Shown: one piece after another, positions 42,810-54,740 of the stretch
Numbering within the stretch: position 1 is the first letter of the stretch
How the letters are laid out: each line of letters starts with the position of its first letter
Assembly: GCA_015179125.1 (NCBI GenBank)
Contig: WHVA01000246.1
Coordinates: 1 to 64,000 of the forward strand
Length of the DNA: 64,000 bases
DNA from: Gautieria morchelliformis
Lineage: Eukaryota > Basidiomycota > Agaricomycetes > Gomphales > Gomphaceae
Direction of reading: 5' to 3'
Translations under genes and position numbers: made by a program
The notes under the pieces: generated by a model
Told to the model about the DNA's origin: nothing
Databases searched by the model: none
What the model saw: the letters and a program-made list of their open reading frames with translations, nothing else

Positions 42810-43211
42810 ATGACGTCCGTTCGGGCCTGCGCTGGGTCGGATAGGGGATCCCCCGAGCGGCGCGAATGTGCGCCGCCCACTCCGCCCGCGTCTCTGATCC
42901 ATTTTCTCCCATCCAAGCCGTCCGCTCGCCCCTGGGATGAGGCGGGATGCGAGCGCTCGAGGCGCGCCAGGTGCGAGTCCCATTCCATTCCCGTCTCAGG
43001 ACGTCCCTTCGTGATTACAATGAGGCCCTCGCCCATCCGCGCGAGTGCCCGAGTGCCCGAGTCCCCACTCTCCATCGTGTCCCCGCCCAGTCCGTCCGCT
43101 GGCGTCCCAGCACTGGAGCACCTCCGATTGGAGGCCGCTGCAAATTCAGCTCTAAAGGCTGAGTTGACCCACTCGGAGGTGCAGTGTCCATCTCGGAATT
43201 TGTTCGAGTAG
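42810..43211 (+). CDS. Small hypothetical protein, unrecognised
   Basis: An ATG-initiated frame of 133 codons starting MTSVRACAGSDRGSPERREC. It is Ser/Pro/Arg-rich, with a short helix-prone C-terminus (ALEHLRLEAAANSALKAEL). No family is recognised. A leader with CT-rich runs and a TATAAT-like element about 100 bases upstream makes expression possible but unproven. It could equally be a fortuitous GC-rich frame. Confidence 0.25.
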   Translation: MTSVRACAGSDRGSPERRECAPPTPPASLIHFLPSKPSARPWDEAGCERSRRARCESHSIPVSGRPFVITMRPSPIRASARVPESPLSIVSPPSPSAGVPALEHLRLEAAANSALKAELTHSEVQCPSRNLFE

Positions 43212-43270
43212 AGAAGTTGACGAAGTCCCACGCTGAGCCACACTACTAGACCCCAATGCACACGCCAAAC

Positions 43271-43807
43271 TCACAAAATCTCAAACCCTTCTGGAGGAGA
43301 GCGTTTGTAACGTCTTCTATGCTCGTCCACAGCCTGCTTGAGGGTTTTACTCTGGCGCTCTAATTTGCGCTTCCACTGGTTTTCGGAGCGGTCTATGAGC
43401 TCGAGAATAGGGTGCTTTCCCTTTGGATTGACATCAAGAAGTCCATCTATGCGGTACACGTGCTCTGCAGGCTACGCAGGGGTTCGCTGCTGCTTGCGTT
43501 TCTTTGGCGTGACGAGCACATCAGCATACGCGCGGGCATGGTGAAGGACAGAGGCGTCTGGGCGTTTCTGCCTTGTGGTTGATGGTCGAGAGCTTCTTTT
43601 CTTTGGCCAGAAGACGATGGCGAGTAGGACGATAATGCAAAGATACCATGAGAGAAGGTGGGGCCCGCGAGGCCCGCGAGGTGCTGCTTTGGAAATGATG
43701 AGCGATGTGACGAGGTTGGGGAGAACCAAGCCATGAACGGAGACGAGACACGCGAGCTCGTCGCCGCGCACGGACGTCGGTCGTGAGTGCGTGGACTGAA
43801 TGTGCAA
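43271..43807 (-). pseudogene. GT90/CAP10-like glycosyltransferase, N-terminal fragment
   Basis: The minus strand reads an N-terminus with one membrane segment (LLSWYLCIIVLLAIVFWP, typical of a type II Golgi protein), a stem, and HPILELIDRSENQWKRKLER followed by QSKTLKQAVDEHRRRYKRSP and PEGF. This is the signature lead-in of fungal CAP10/GT90 proteins, which normally continue as GFDxWW into a 300-residue catalytic domain. An in-frame TAG at 43472-43474 interrupts the stem. After PEGFEI the frame ends at a GTGAGT that looks like a splice donor, but I find no catalytic exons downstream. It is therefore a 5' gene fragment, probably dead. Identification rests on memory of the family motif. Confidence 0.55.
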
Positions 43808-44204
43808 CTATTATCAGAATGTATATATAACCGTATCAGAAACGGGTTGGACAGCTGCAACAAGGAGGAGTAGAATACGTAGGCCAGAGCAGCGGAAAGT
43901 GAGGCGTCCGTGAGTGAATCTTCATTATATGTGAAAGAACGTGAAACGGCTGAATTACGAACACATATGTCACAGAGCATGGGGTCCGGGGGCCTTTAGT
44001 ATCAGGAACAGGCTGCATACAAAGTGGGGTTCACCAAAAGTGACAGGATGGAAGAAGGAACACGACAGATCCCATCATACGAAAGGACTTAGAGTCCAGC
44101 CCACCGGATGCACTAGACAAGGATCATACATGAAATAAAAGGCAGAAGAGGATGCCAAAAATATGGCAAGGCACCCCAAATGCCATCATTTAGAGCATGC
44201 TCAA

Positions 44205-45425
44205 AGCAAAGAGAAGCACGCGAAGAGAAGCACGCTCAAAGCCGAGAGAAGCACGGAGAGAGAAGCACAGAAAGAGAAGCACGCAGAAAGAAGCACGCAG
44301 AGAGAAGCACGCAGAGAGAAGCACGCAGAGAGAAGCACGGAGAGAGAAGCACTGAAAGAGAAGCACTGAAAGAGAAGCACGGAGAGAGAAGCACTGAAAG
44401 AGAAGCACGGAAAGAGAAGCACGGAGAGAGAAGCACGGAGAGAGAAGCACGGAGAGAGAAGCACGGAGAGAGAAGCACTGAAAGAGAAGCACTGAAAGAG
44501 AAGCACGGAGAGAGAAGCACTGAAAGAGAAGCACTGAAAGAGAAGCACGGAAAGAGAAGCACGGAGAGAGAAGCACTGAAAGAGAAGCACTGAAAGAGAA
44601 GCACACAGAGAGAAGCACGCAGAGAGAAGCACGCAGAGAGAAGCACAGAAAGAGAAGCATGCAGAGAGAAGCACACAGAGAGAAGCACGGAAAGAGAAGC
44701 ACGGAGAGAGAAGCACTGAAAGAGAAGCACACAGAGAGAAGCACGGAAAGAGAAGCACGGAGAGAGAAGCACTGAAAGAGAAGCACACAGAAAGAAGCAC
44801 GGAAAGAGAAGCACGGAGAGAGAAGCACTGAAAGAGAAGCACTGAAAGAGAAGCACTGAAAGAGAAGCACTGAAAGAGAAGCACTGAAAGAGAAGCACGG
44901 AAAGAGAAGCACGGAGAGAGAAGCACTGAAAGAGAAGCACTGAAAGAGAAGCACGCAGAGAGAAGCACGCAGAGAGAAGCACGCAGAGAGAAGCACGCAG
45001 AGAGAAGCACGCAGAGAGAAGCACAGAAAGAGAAGCATGCAGAGAGAAGCACACAGAGAGAAACACGCAGAGAGAAGCACCCAGAGAGAAACACGCAGAG
45101 AGAAGCACCCAGAGAGAAGCACACAGAGAGAAGCACCCAGAGAGAAGCACGCAGAAAGAAGCACGCAGAGAGAAGCACGCAGAGAGAAGCACAGAAAGAG
45201 AAGCATGCAGAGAGAAGCACACAGAGAGAAACACGCAGAGAGAAGCACCCAGAGAGAAACACGCAGAGAGAAGCACCCAGAGAGAAGCACCCAGAGAGAA
45301 GCACCCAGAGAGAAGCACGCAGAAAGAAGCACGCAGAGAGAAGCACGCAGAGAGAAGCACAGAAAGAGAAGCATGCAGAGAGAAGCACTCAGAGAGAAGC
45401 ATGCTCAAAGCAGAGAGAAGCACAA
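44205..45425. repeat. 14-bp minisatellite array, about 1.2 kb
   Basis: About 85 head-to-tail units of the type AGAGAGAAGCACNN, where NN is mainly GG, GC, TG, CC or AC. Because 14 is not a multiple of 3, all frames on both strands stay open for hundreds of codons (REKHGERSTEREA-like on plus, SACFSLRASLCVLL-like on minus). These frames should not be annotated as genes. Edge units are degenerate (GCTCAAAGC) at both ends, and there are higher-order blocks, for example a block near 45.03-45.15 kb repeated at 45.20-45.31 kb. Confidence 0.97.
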
Positions 45426-45769
45426 ACGGATGGCAGACATATAAATCTACGGTAAAGGACACCACAGGAGGTAAGCGTAGCCAGAAAGCGCACAAAAACA
45501 CGTAAAGCCTCTCCGGGGTTGTTCGACGACATTCTATTCTGGGCCTGTCATTATGGCGATGCCATATTAGAGTGCAGTTAGTCTCCGTGCGTCCGCTACC
45601 ATGTAGCTACACATGAATATTATACACGCACCCACTAGCATGCGACCCCTACGTTTGATACTTCTCTGAACTGTTGGTAAATGGTACTGGACTGGGCTAT
45701 GGGGAATGAATGGCGGCAGCGAGTGGGATGGAATAGCGGTGGAAGGAAAAGCAGAGGTGGCGGGCGGGC

Positions 45770-46075
45770 GTTGTCGGGAGAGGCTTAGACGGTTGCAGTA
45801 GAGGGAGCGATGCGTTCGAGGTGGCGATAAGGAATGTCATCGCCGGCGTTGTCGGGAGAGGCTTAGACAGTTGCAGTAGAGGAAGCGATGTGTTCGCGGT
45901 AGCGATAAGGAATGTCATCGCCGGCGTTGTCGGGAGAGGCTTAGACGGTTGCAGTATAGGGAGCGATGCGTTCGCAGTGGCGATGAGGAATGTCATCGTC
46001 GGCGTTGTCGGGAGAGCTTAGACGGCTGCAGTAGAGGGAGCGATGCGTTCGCGCTGGCGATGACAGGAATGTTAT
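45770..46075. repeat. 78-bp tandem repeat, four copies
   Basis: Units starting GTTGTCGGGAGAGGCTTAGAC lie at 45770, 45848, 45926 and 46004. The last is partial or slightly shorter. 78 is a multiple of three, so open frames run through on both strands, but the translation has no recognised feature. Confidence 0.9.
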
Positions 46076-46129
46076 CAGGCCAAGCGAGATGCGCGTGCTT
46101 GGTCAGTCGCGCCATAGTGGCGTCTCGAC

Positions 46130-46640
46130 TTGGCGAAGTTACGTGTCGCAGAGGATAGGAGATGGAACCCGCTGCATACTATTGTGAACATGAGCTGTAG
46201 ACGCGGCCAATTGCGCAATGGCAGGCGTGTCGGAGTAGATACAGGAGGATGAGGCCGCGGCAAAGAGGGTGAATATCATCAAAACGAGTCAATTTGAAAG
46301 GAGAACCGCGGCGCCTTGCATGAGTCTTCGCAAGCGTACATCCTGAACATGGTCTGAGAGTGTAATCGACCGAATCTGCATCGTCGACCCAGTTGCGCGA
46401 TGCAGGTTGGTATAATGCCACCTGCAGGGTGCTGAGATTAGTTCGGTTCCCGTGAGGGTTTCTATGTGTTTCCAGAATTCAATCTGGCATCGGTAGACAG
46501 ATATGGATGCGTACCACGTTAGATTAATTATCCAGATGTCATAGCACTTAGGCCTTCCCCAGATCTGTTCCCTCGGGTGGAAATCGGAGAAATCGATGGA
46601 GGTGCCAAGTGCCAAGGTGCTGAATGCCGACCGCCCAACG
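46130..46640 (-). pseudogene. Host-derived segment duplicated at 57.1-57.7 kb
   Basis: Stretches such as TCGCAGAGGATA, CAATTGCGC and GCCACCTGCAGGGTG are shared in the same order with 57096-57720. Minus-strand frames are short and hydrophobic (for example CRGLILLYLLRHACHC), like a decayed multi-exon membrane-protein gene. I do not recognise the family. Confidence 0.4.
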
Positions 46641-48057
46641 GAGTCGGCGAATCGGCAGTATTTACTTAACTACTTGTTAAGGGCACAGCAACACAAGATA
46701 GGGTATGTCTGTGATCTTCGTGTGGTTGCTGAATCAAGATGTACCAGGAGTAAGATCATTCGCGCGAGGGTGGGGCTTGCGTGAAGAAGTGGATTAGACG
46801 CTCGGTTACGGCCGAGACGAGAAGGAAGGAGCTGGGCGCTGAACGAGCGGCCTGCTTGCATGGTCCTGGCATGCAAGTGGCTTGGCTGGCGTGCTTGCGT
46901 GTTCGAGCCTGGACCGCCTTCACGACACTGATGCCGCGCATGAACAGAACCATTTTCCTTGTAGGCGGCGCCGTCGGAGGGCCAGATCGTCCGCCACCAG
47001 ATCATACTGAGACAATAAATCCCAAGCCCAGGCCTTGATGCGGTGCAGCGGGTACGCGTCGACGCTGCAGTTTCTCCTGGCGCCGAGACTTTGGTAACAT
47101 GGCATGACGTAAACGTGGCTTTGCGGCACGGCGTGGGAAACTGTGTACGGAGGGAGACTGGCTGGGCGCCGATGGCGACGACTGCCTGCCAGTCCGCACT
47201 GCGCGGTGTGCCCCGTCGACTATATCTGCCCGCTGATACGCTGATATTTTGTCTGGATAGACGAATTGAGCCCGATGTGCAGCACCTGGATATTATCGCA
47301 AGGTCTGCCACTGTCGACCGGCAACTTTGGCGTTGCGTCTCCTACATCAGAGAAAAAGGGGTACCAAGTCTATCGGCGTAACAACGCTCTATAGAACATC
47401 ATAGTGTCAGAGAAAGGGATGGACTACTCCTTTTCCCCCGATGTACATGTACATAAAACAAGTAGCGGCCCGGGATTCGTGGCTGACTATTTGGAAACGG
47501 ATTGTTATACTTGGCATCTCAAACTCCCGTGGCACCTCATCCGAAGGATTCCAGCCAGCCATAGAAGGATTACGTCACCCCTGGAAAGGCTACTTATAAC
47601 CCCAATGCGCTCTACAGCCTATACTCATCGCTGTGCACCCAACCTGTCTATTCCTGCTCACCCCATTCTACACCCATATGTACAGCGACTGGACGAGCTC
47701 TGTCGCCAACGAGCACGCACCCGTTCTAATAGTCGGCTCGTCTTGTGATGTTCCCCGTGTCACTCCTTGTATTCACATAACTCTCATACCCCCCTGTATT
47801 GGCTCTGCTTGTACACTCAGGGTCTTCCTTCACACTGTTTCCTTCAAACGTCTCCACGTCTTGTTCATATACCAGCGAGGAGGCCCTCAGTATGTATTTT
47901 CCAGCGCTGGAGAACACGGGACGAGTTTCTTAATGGCAACGTTTCCTCACCACAGGCCCCAGTCTGTACAACAGAGACAACAGAGACATCGCAGGTGAGT
48001 CGTGCATCTTCTATCTGTATTTATATCACTACTCACATTATATGCTCAGGTACACTC
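46641..48057. other. No gene recognised; upstream of the C2H2 gene
   Basis: Short frames on both strands without a domain. A TATA-like CTTATAACCCC is near 47592, and a GTGAGT...CTCAG pair at 47998-48052 would make a 55-nt intron just before the zinc-finger start codon. This part is possibly its 5' leader. Confidence 0.4.
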
Positions 48058-48645
48058 ATGAGACTAGATGATGCCGGCAATTCTTCTTCCATTTCTCATA
48101 GTGAATCTCTTTCACGCATGATCTCCCTTGACACCCCCTCCGCCCTTGCGGGAGAATTTCCCGGAGACTCCCAACATAGCATCGTGCAGGCAGGCCCCTT
48201 GACGAGCCAAGCTGACCTCAAACGATACATTATCCTTACAAAAGCCAATGGCAACACGTACTTCTCGTGTGGCTACCCAGCTTGTTCACACGAGGGTGTC
48301 TTCGACAGCAGGCGACAGACGGCCTCTCATGTCCGCCGCGTACATCTCAGGGAGAAACCCTTCGAATGCACCACTTGGTACGCCTGTGCTATCATTAGCC
48401 TTGTCGACCCTCAATCTTATGGAACACTTACAGCGGAAAGGACTTTGCGTACCGGCAGGACGCCAATCGTCATGTGAATACGATGAATTGCGGAAAGATC
48501 CACGAATGCACCGTCTGGTGAGCACATTCTCCCGTCCGTTTCGTGCATGCTCAAGCATCTATCCACCAGTCACAAACGGTATGCTCGCAAAGACTACCGC
48601 GATAAGCACGTGAAGCGCTGCCTCTGGATATCGAAAGAGAAATGA
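48058..48645 (+). CDS. Small C2H2-type zinc-finger protein
   Basis: Three exons (48058-48377, 48434-48517, 48570-48645) give 159 aa. Each intron is GT-AG, 56 and 52 nt long. Splicing restores three consecutive fingers. The first is CGYPAC...HVRRVH (C-x4-C-x-H-x4-H); the second is CTTCGKDFAYRQDANRHVNTMNC and the third CTVCHKRYARKDYRDKHVKRC, both ending in Cys rather than His, with TCG and TVC formed exactly across the splice junctions. The N-terminal 60 residues are Ser-rich. A nuclear DNA-binding role is inferred from the fingers. An upstream exon is possible, because the frame also stays open before the chosen ATG. Confidence 0.65.
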
Positions 48646-49372
48646 GAATCGGATCTGATGCCAACGAACAGTCGTGTAGTAAACTGTAAACGATGCGAAA
48701 ACTGTATGTTTAAGCTGAATTTTCTGTCCCAAGCTTTGTGGGAGGGATATGAGTCAAGTAGTATTACTTTACGACCTTTCCAGTCGTCCTTTTGATATGA
48801 TAGGCTCTGTATAGATCACATATTTAAGAGTAAGCTTCAAAGGCAAAGAACAAGTAGTACTACTACGTACTACGCAGTAATGGAATTGGCCACATCCCGC
48901 ACAAATGCGCATATTCGAATCTTCGATGGCATTCGATGGCGAGTGGTTGACTGACAATCATGAAGAAAAGGTTGCTACCTCGTGTAGGTGACATGGTTCT
49001 GGGATAAGGAACATGCTTCGAAACTTCCATTCAAAGTACTGTTATCTGGGTGACGCCAGGTTCCCGGTGCTCGAACGCGCGTTGAAGTCTCGCAGCGTGT
49101 GAAGTCTGAACTTGTAGACGTGTATGGGCCCAGCCCCTCGACACTGCACGTGCTTCGCAAGAAGCTAGAGAGACCTTGATGTAGAAAGAGAATCTCTGGA
49201 AGCCCAAAATGCAGCTTGAATCTAGACAATGGAGTCTTCATTCTGACTGCTGCAGGATGGTCGGACCTGTGAGCTAGCATCGCTTCTCCCCGCTCTCTGA
49301 CAGACACCAAATTGGAAGGCACACATCTACCAATACGTGTCCTTAGTCTTACGGTTGAGATAAGGTTCGTCC
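48646..49372. other. No gene; right part resembles the 57.6-kb segment
   Basis: No credible coding region. The last 80 bases (CATCTACCAATACGTG and GAGATAAGGTTCGTCCGG) resemble 57604-57720, so a third decayed copy of that host segment lies here and was the target of the LINE that begins at about 49373. Confidence 0.4.
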
Positions 49373-49514
49373 GGAAACTTTCTCACGCTTACCACCACCA
49401 CAAAAACCTTAAAAATTCACAATACTACACACTCTTGTCACCTGCCAGTAGATAGCGCAGCCAGTAGCCACGCTAGACACAGGCAGAACGCTGCTGGAAA
49501 CAGAAGCGAACAAA

Positions 49515-51168
49515 ATGACCACGCCGACAAGCTCGGAGAGTCACCAGCCAGGGACCGCACACCTGAGCAGGACAAGGACGGGGATGGCGCAGCAAGGGGA
49601 GCAGGCGAAAACACGAGGTGAGCTTCTTGACAGCGTGAACTCATCAGTACGAAACAGAGAGCAAGCGCGCAACTTCCTTGACAAGAATTAGTACGTGGCG
49701 AAAGACGACCCGATCTCCCAGGAAAGCCTAAGCAACGCCGAGCATGGGAGAGCAAATCATGAGATACGTGGAAAAGAAGGTGGACCCCATCATGCGGAGG
49801 GCGAAAGAAACCACGGATGCGCTCAGGGAAGCGTCCTACGACACAAAAAGGGCGGTAGACGCAGCGACAGACATGCTCGAAGCTGGAGTGCGGGGCAGAG
49901 GGGAGATAGGACCAGCAGTCGGGATGACGTACGCCGCCGCACTGAAGGGCACAGTACCACTCGCGCACACGAACACCCTCGCCACGGCCAGGGCGAGAAA
50001 CTGCCAGATATTGGTCGACAAGGACCCCAGTGCCGAGACAAACCCACTCGAAGAGTTGACAGAACAAGAGTTAGTCACCAAGGCCAACGAGGCCATGGAG
50101 CACATGGAGACGATGGAGGAAGGGGAAGAACCTAAATTCGTGGGGGCTAAGAAATTAGCCAACGGCGGAGTGGTCTTTGACCTACAGACCCCCGAAGCAG
50201 CCAACAGCATCCAGACACACAAACAGGAGTTCCTGCAGAGGTTCAGCGCATCAGCGGTAGTCAAAGAAAGATCCGTGTCAGTGATCGTCGAATACGTCCC
50301 GATTAGCCACGCGCCCGAGGCCCTTGGAGAATACGCACGAATCGAGCGTGACTCCAGACTCCCCGAAGGCACGCTCATCGCCACAAGATGGATAAAGCCG
50401 GCGCAACGGCGCAGCCCAGGGCAGCGATCCGCACACATCATAGCACGGTTCAACTCCACCGCGGCGGCGAACAAAGCAATCCGAGACGGGCTCATAATTG
50501 CGGGCAAGAGGACATGGGCCAGACGGTTAAGGCGAGAGCCGAGAAGATGTCTGAAGTGTCAGAGATATAACACGCGACACCTAGCCGCGGCCTGCGAGGG
50601 CAGGGAAACGTGTGGAACCTGCGCGAAGGAACATCGGACAGCAGCATGCGAGGAAACGAACCCAGACAACTTCAGATGTGTGAATTGCGACGCGGCAGGT
50701 CATGCGTCATGGGACCGCACCTGCCCAAAGTTCGCGGCAGCTAGCGAGCGAATTGACAAAAACGACCCGGAAAGCACATATAAGTTCTTCCCTGACGAAA
50801 ACCCATGGACATGGGAACAACAATACGCGCGGGAGGAGGAGAGCACAGTGAGCCCAGCGGGAGCGATGTACACAGACGGCAGCCCGCAGCTCAGCGCCCC
50901 AGCGGGCACGCATCAACCGACACATCAAACCAGGGGACCGGAACAACAGCAGGCTCCAGAGCCGCTGGCATCGCAGAGAAGAGGCAGAATCAACCCACCC
51001 GTAGGCCACGAAGATAACGGTTGGCAGGGCCCGTCGACGAGGAGCCGGTCGAGGCCAGGTACCAGACCAGGGTCAAGACAAACAACGATCAATGAGCACT
51101 TCGGGTCACAGGGAGGAGGGGGAAGCGACGAACCGCGAGCAGACCAACAATTATCTGGAACGAGATGA
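49515..51168 (+). pseudogene. LINE ORF1 (gag-like), 5' part damaged
   Basis: Starts MTTPTSSESHQPGTAH at 49515. A TAG at 49689-49691 interrupts it, and about 40 codons are missing with a frame change near 49740. From 49744 a 474-codon frame is open: coiled-coil-like start, conserved middle (KKLANGGVVFDL, VIVEYVPISHAPEALGE, TRWIKPAQRRSPGQRSAH), three knuckles (CLKCQRYNTRHLAAAC, CGTCAKEHRTAAC, CVNCDAAGHASWDRTC) and a Gln/Gly/Arg-rich tail. The stop overlaps ORF2 as ATGA at 51165-51168. It is the best template for reading the interrupted ORF1 of the 24-kb LINE. Confidence 0.88.
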
Positions 51169-54160
51169 GTGACGACGCACACCAGAGAACAACACTATGG
51201 ATCAGACAACAGAACGTCAATAAATCTCTTCATGCCACCAACAACCTAATAGGGAGATGCTCACCTGAGAAATATGATATCATAGCGATCCAGGAACCGT
51301 ATATCGACTTCTTAGGCAACGCCCGATCAAGCCCACATTGGTATGCCATATATCCCAGCACCCACTACAAGGACAAGGACAAACGCACCCGGTCCATGAC
51401 ACTAATCAACAAAAGGATAACGACAGATACCTGGGAGGCACTCGACATCGGCCATCCAGATGTAACGGGGGTAAGAGTCAGGACACAGAACGGTAACATC
51501 CTCATATTAAATTTCTACTGCAACTGCGCACACTCTGAGGGCATACGCTACGCTGACAAGTTCCTACAGATGCAAGAGAGAGAAAGGGCGCGAGCGAACC
51601 AGAACGAAGACATGATATGGTTGGGGGATTTCAACCGCCACCATCCCCAGTGGGACGAACCGCGGAACGCGCACCTCTTCTCCCGCAATAACTTGGATGC
51701 AGCCCAAATCCTCCTGGACTCCACGGTAGAAAGGGATCTACACATGGTACTACCAAAGTGGCGCCCACCCTTAGAGCGCACGCGACGGGAAACCTCACGC
51801 GGACTGACAACGTCTTCATGTCAGCAGCCCTGCTCAGCAATCTGATCACATGCCGGACAAATCCTGAGGAACAGCCTGCCCGTAGCGACCACTTTCCTGT
51901 GGACACTGAGCTAGAAACCACAGTTAGCATGCCCATTGAACCCCCCAAACACAACTACCGTCAAGTGGATTGGGATGAGTACAGCGAGGCGCTAAGAGAT
52001 AGACTGGAGAAAAATGCTACCACGGAGCCCCCGTCAACAAGCGAAGAGTTTCACCACGCCCTGGAAGTGCTCACCAAAGCGGTCCTGGACACCACCGACG
52101 AGCGCGTCCCAAAGACAAGACCCTCACCATATAATGAAGAGGTGGTGGTCGAGAGAGCTGACACAGATGAGAACAGCCACAAAAAGGCTGGCACGCAAGG
52201 CCTATGAGCGGCGCAATGACCCCTTGGACCAGGCCCACGACGAATACAAGCGAGCCAGGAACAAGTATGCGGAAGCTATAGCCAACGCGAAGCTCGAACA
52301 CTGGGAAGAGTTCCTGGAAACAGTGAACCAGAAAACCATCTGGACAGCGAACCGGTTCGCCACAAATGCAGCAACAGATGGAGGGAGAACAAGAATCCCG
52401 ACACTCACCAGCAAGCACAGTGACGGCAGGACACGGGAAGCTAAGTCAAACGAAGAGAAGGCTAAGATGCTGTTTGACACTTTCTTCCCGCTGACAACTG
52501 CACGTGACAGGCCGGCCCCTAGAGACTGCGACTACCCCGAGCCAGCATTCGAATACACACCAATCACCGATGACCAAATACTTAGAGCGATCAAATGCAC
52601 CAGGCCCTGCAAAGCACCCGGAGCGAATGGCATACCTAATATCGTACTGAAAAAGTGTGCCCAAGTGCTGATGCCGTATATAGGTCCACTGTTCAGGGCG
52701 ACGTTCATGCTCAAGGTGTATCCGGCACAGTGGAGAGACTCCACCACACGAGTGCTGCGCAAGCCGGGCAAGCCTGACTATACTGTGCCAGGAGCCTACC
52801 GACCGATAGCCCTCCTCGACACGCTAGGCAAGATCCTTTCATCGTGCATTGCAGAGGACCTAGTGAAAATGACTGAGAAGCACAACCTGCTGCCAAAGAA
52901 CCACTATGGATGCCGGCGGGGTCAGACAACAACGGACGCCCTACATTACACGGTCCTAAAGGCAAAGGACGCTTGGCAGAAGGGCAAAGTCTTAGGGGCG
53001 CTGTTCCTTGACATAAAGGGGGCCTTCCCCAGTATCATACTCGACAAGCTCATTGACAACATGCGCCACAGAGGCATTCCGCGTGAGTACACGGATTGGA
53101 TATGAAATAAAGTCGAAGGTAGAGTGACCATAGTCAACTTCGATGACTACTGTGCCCCCGCAGAGCCCATCAGGAGAGGCATGGACCAGGGCTGCCCCCT
53201 GTCCGGCATTGCATACCAGTACTACAATGCTGACATGCTAGATATCACGATAGAAAACAATGGCGAAGACGCAGTTGCCTTCGTCGACGATACCATGCTA
53301 CTAGCTGAAGGCGTGGATCTACAAGAGGCCTTTGACAAGCTGGCTGACATCATGAGTAGAGACCGCGGGGCACTAGCGTGGGCGAAAGATCACGACTGCC
53401 ACTTTGCACTCGATAAGTTTGGATTGATGGGGTTCACCAGGAGGCAGGAAAAAGACCCGACAAGAACAAAAGGGTCCAGACCAGCCACCCGGCCCTCGAT
53501 ATCAGTAGGGAACCAAATCATCAATCCGACTGAGGTACACAAATATCTAGGCGTCTTGCTTGACCAAGAACTGCGGTTCAAGCACCACACTGACTATGCG
53601 CTGAAGAAAGGAGCCAAGCTCACAGACCAATACAAGAGGTTGGCAAAGACGTCCAAGGGGATAGCAGCTAAGCAAATGCGACAATTATTCATAGCAGTAG
53701 TGGTACCCAAAGTACTGTACGCGGCTGACGTATTCTTGGTTCCAGAATCCAAAAGCACAAAAGGCACGAAAGGCCTCATCAACAAGCTGAGCAGAGTACA
53801 GCGACAGGCCACGCTAACAATAACTGGCGCGATGAAAACGACCGCTAACGATGTACTAGACGCCCACGCCAACTTGTTACCATTCAAACTACTAGTATCC
53901 AAAATTGTGCACCGCGCAGCAGTCCGACTGACCACTCTACCCAGACATCACCCCCTATCAAAACACATCAAGAAATCAGCGGCTAGGTACATCAAGAAAC
54001 ACTGAACATCCCTCCATGAAATGCTACATACATCGCACCTACAACCCCAGCGAATGGAGACCATAGATGTAGCTGTCATGGAGCCCAAATGGGCACCCAC
54101 CTTTGTCACACGCATCCCCAAGACCAAACAGGAGGCGGTGGAGGAAGAAGGTGTTGGAGT
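51165..54160 (+). pseudogene. LINE ORF2: endonuclease and reverse transcriptase, broken
   Basis: Endonuclease (QQNVNKS, IQEPYIDFLG, WLGDFNRHHPQWDEPRN) and reverse transcriptase (KAPGANGIPN, YRPIALLDTLGKI, LFLDIKGAFPS, GMDQGCPLS, AFVDDTMLL) are clear. Breaks: a frame change near 51770 (before NLTRTDNVF), another near 52130, an in-frame TGA at 53103-53105 (after YTDWI) and one at 54003-54005 (Lys-Lys-His, stop, Thr), where the 24-kb LINE has Arg. Homology stops at about 54150, so RNase H and the C-terminal knuckle are absent. Confidence 0.88.
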
Positions 54161-54239
54161 CAGGGTCAGTAAGCGGAGAATGCCGGGCCAAGTAGGTTAG
54201 GGGGAAGGATTTATCATCGTATAGTAAAATAGTATTACT

Positions 54240-54265
54240 GGCCTCGGTCAAGTATGACCGAGGCC
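54240..54265. repeat. Perfect 11-bp hairpin
   Basis: GGCCTCGGTCA (54240-54250), loop AGTA, TGACCGAGGCC (54255-54265). It is followed by T/A-rich sequence and a CAGTGAAC...GTTCACT palindrome at 54299-54318. The function is unknown; a transposon subterminal structure or a terminator-like fold are possible readings. Confidence 0.8.
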
Positions 54266-54376
54266 CTATATCTACTCGCTCCACAATCGTTAACCCCTCA
54301 GTGAACTGACCGTTCACTATATGCTCTTATGACCTCACGAACCCTCACTGCGTATGCAACCCGCCGACACGGCTTT

Positions 54377-54740
54377 TAACAGCTTTTATACAAAGAGCTG
54401 AGACAACAGGTAATGGGGTGGTACTAAGCAAATTCCGGGGGAAGCGGAAGTTGAGTAGACAATGCGTGGGAACTAACTAATTGGGAACAATGGGACTACA
54501 AGGGGGGTTCAGGGTAAAACAATGGCAAAGAACAAGGGGTCGGGAAAACATATCTGACAACGAAACACAAGGAGGGCCAGACATATGGTCTTAATGAACG
54601 ATGAAGCGGGTCCGGTGGGTCCGAGTAATCGAGTCGAAAGAACAAGGGAATAGAACAATGGGCGGAATGTCGGAAATATCGGAAGGGCGGAAAGTGTTGT
54701 GGAAGGGAAGGTCAGAAGTCGGAAATGAACGGTCGTAACA
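54377..54740. repeat. Partial gypsy LTR (same family as 26470-27129)
   Basis: From CAGCTTTTATACAAAGAGCTG to GGTCGTAACA it matches 26766-27129 with only scattered differences. Only the right part of the LTR is present. Confidence 0.85.

Larger units (their letters stand above)
49373..54160 (+). mobile_element. Tad-like LINE, 3' part missing
   Basis: Sister of the 24-32 kb LINE: the same 5' start (ACTTTCTCACGCTTACCACC against GCTTTCTCACGCCTACCACC), the same ORF order and the same ATGA overlap. The alignment ends at about 54150, before RNase H, and no A run or target duplication follows, so the 3' end was lost. ORF2 carries several breaks. Confidence 0.88.

Noticed and set aside
44190-45501. 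Long open frames of about 395-420 codons on the minus strand and 135 codons on the plus strand
   Set aside because: They are produced by the 14-bp tandem repeat, which lacks stops in any frame. The translations are pure repeats with no domain.
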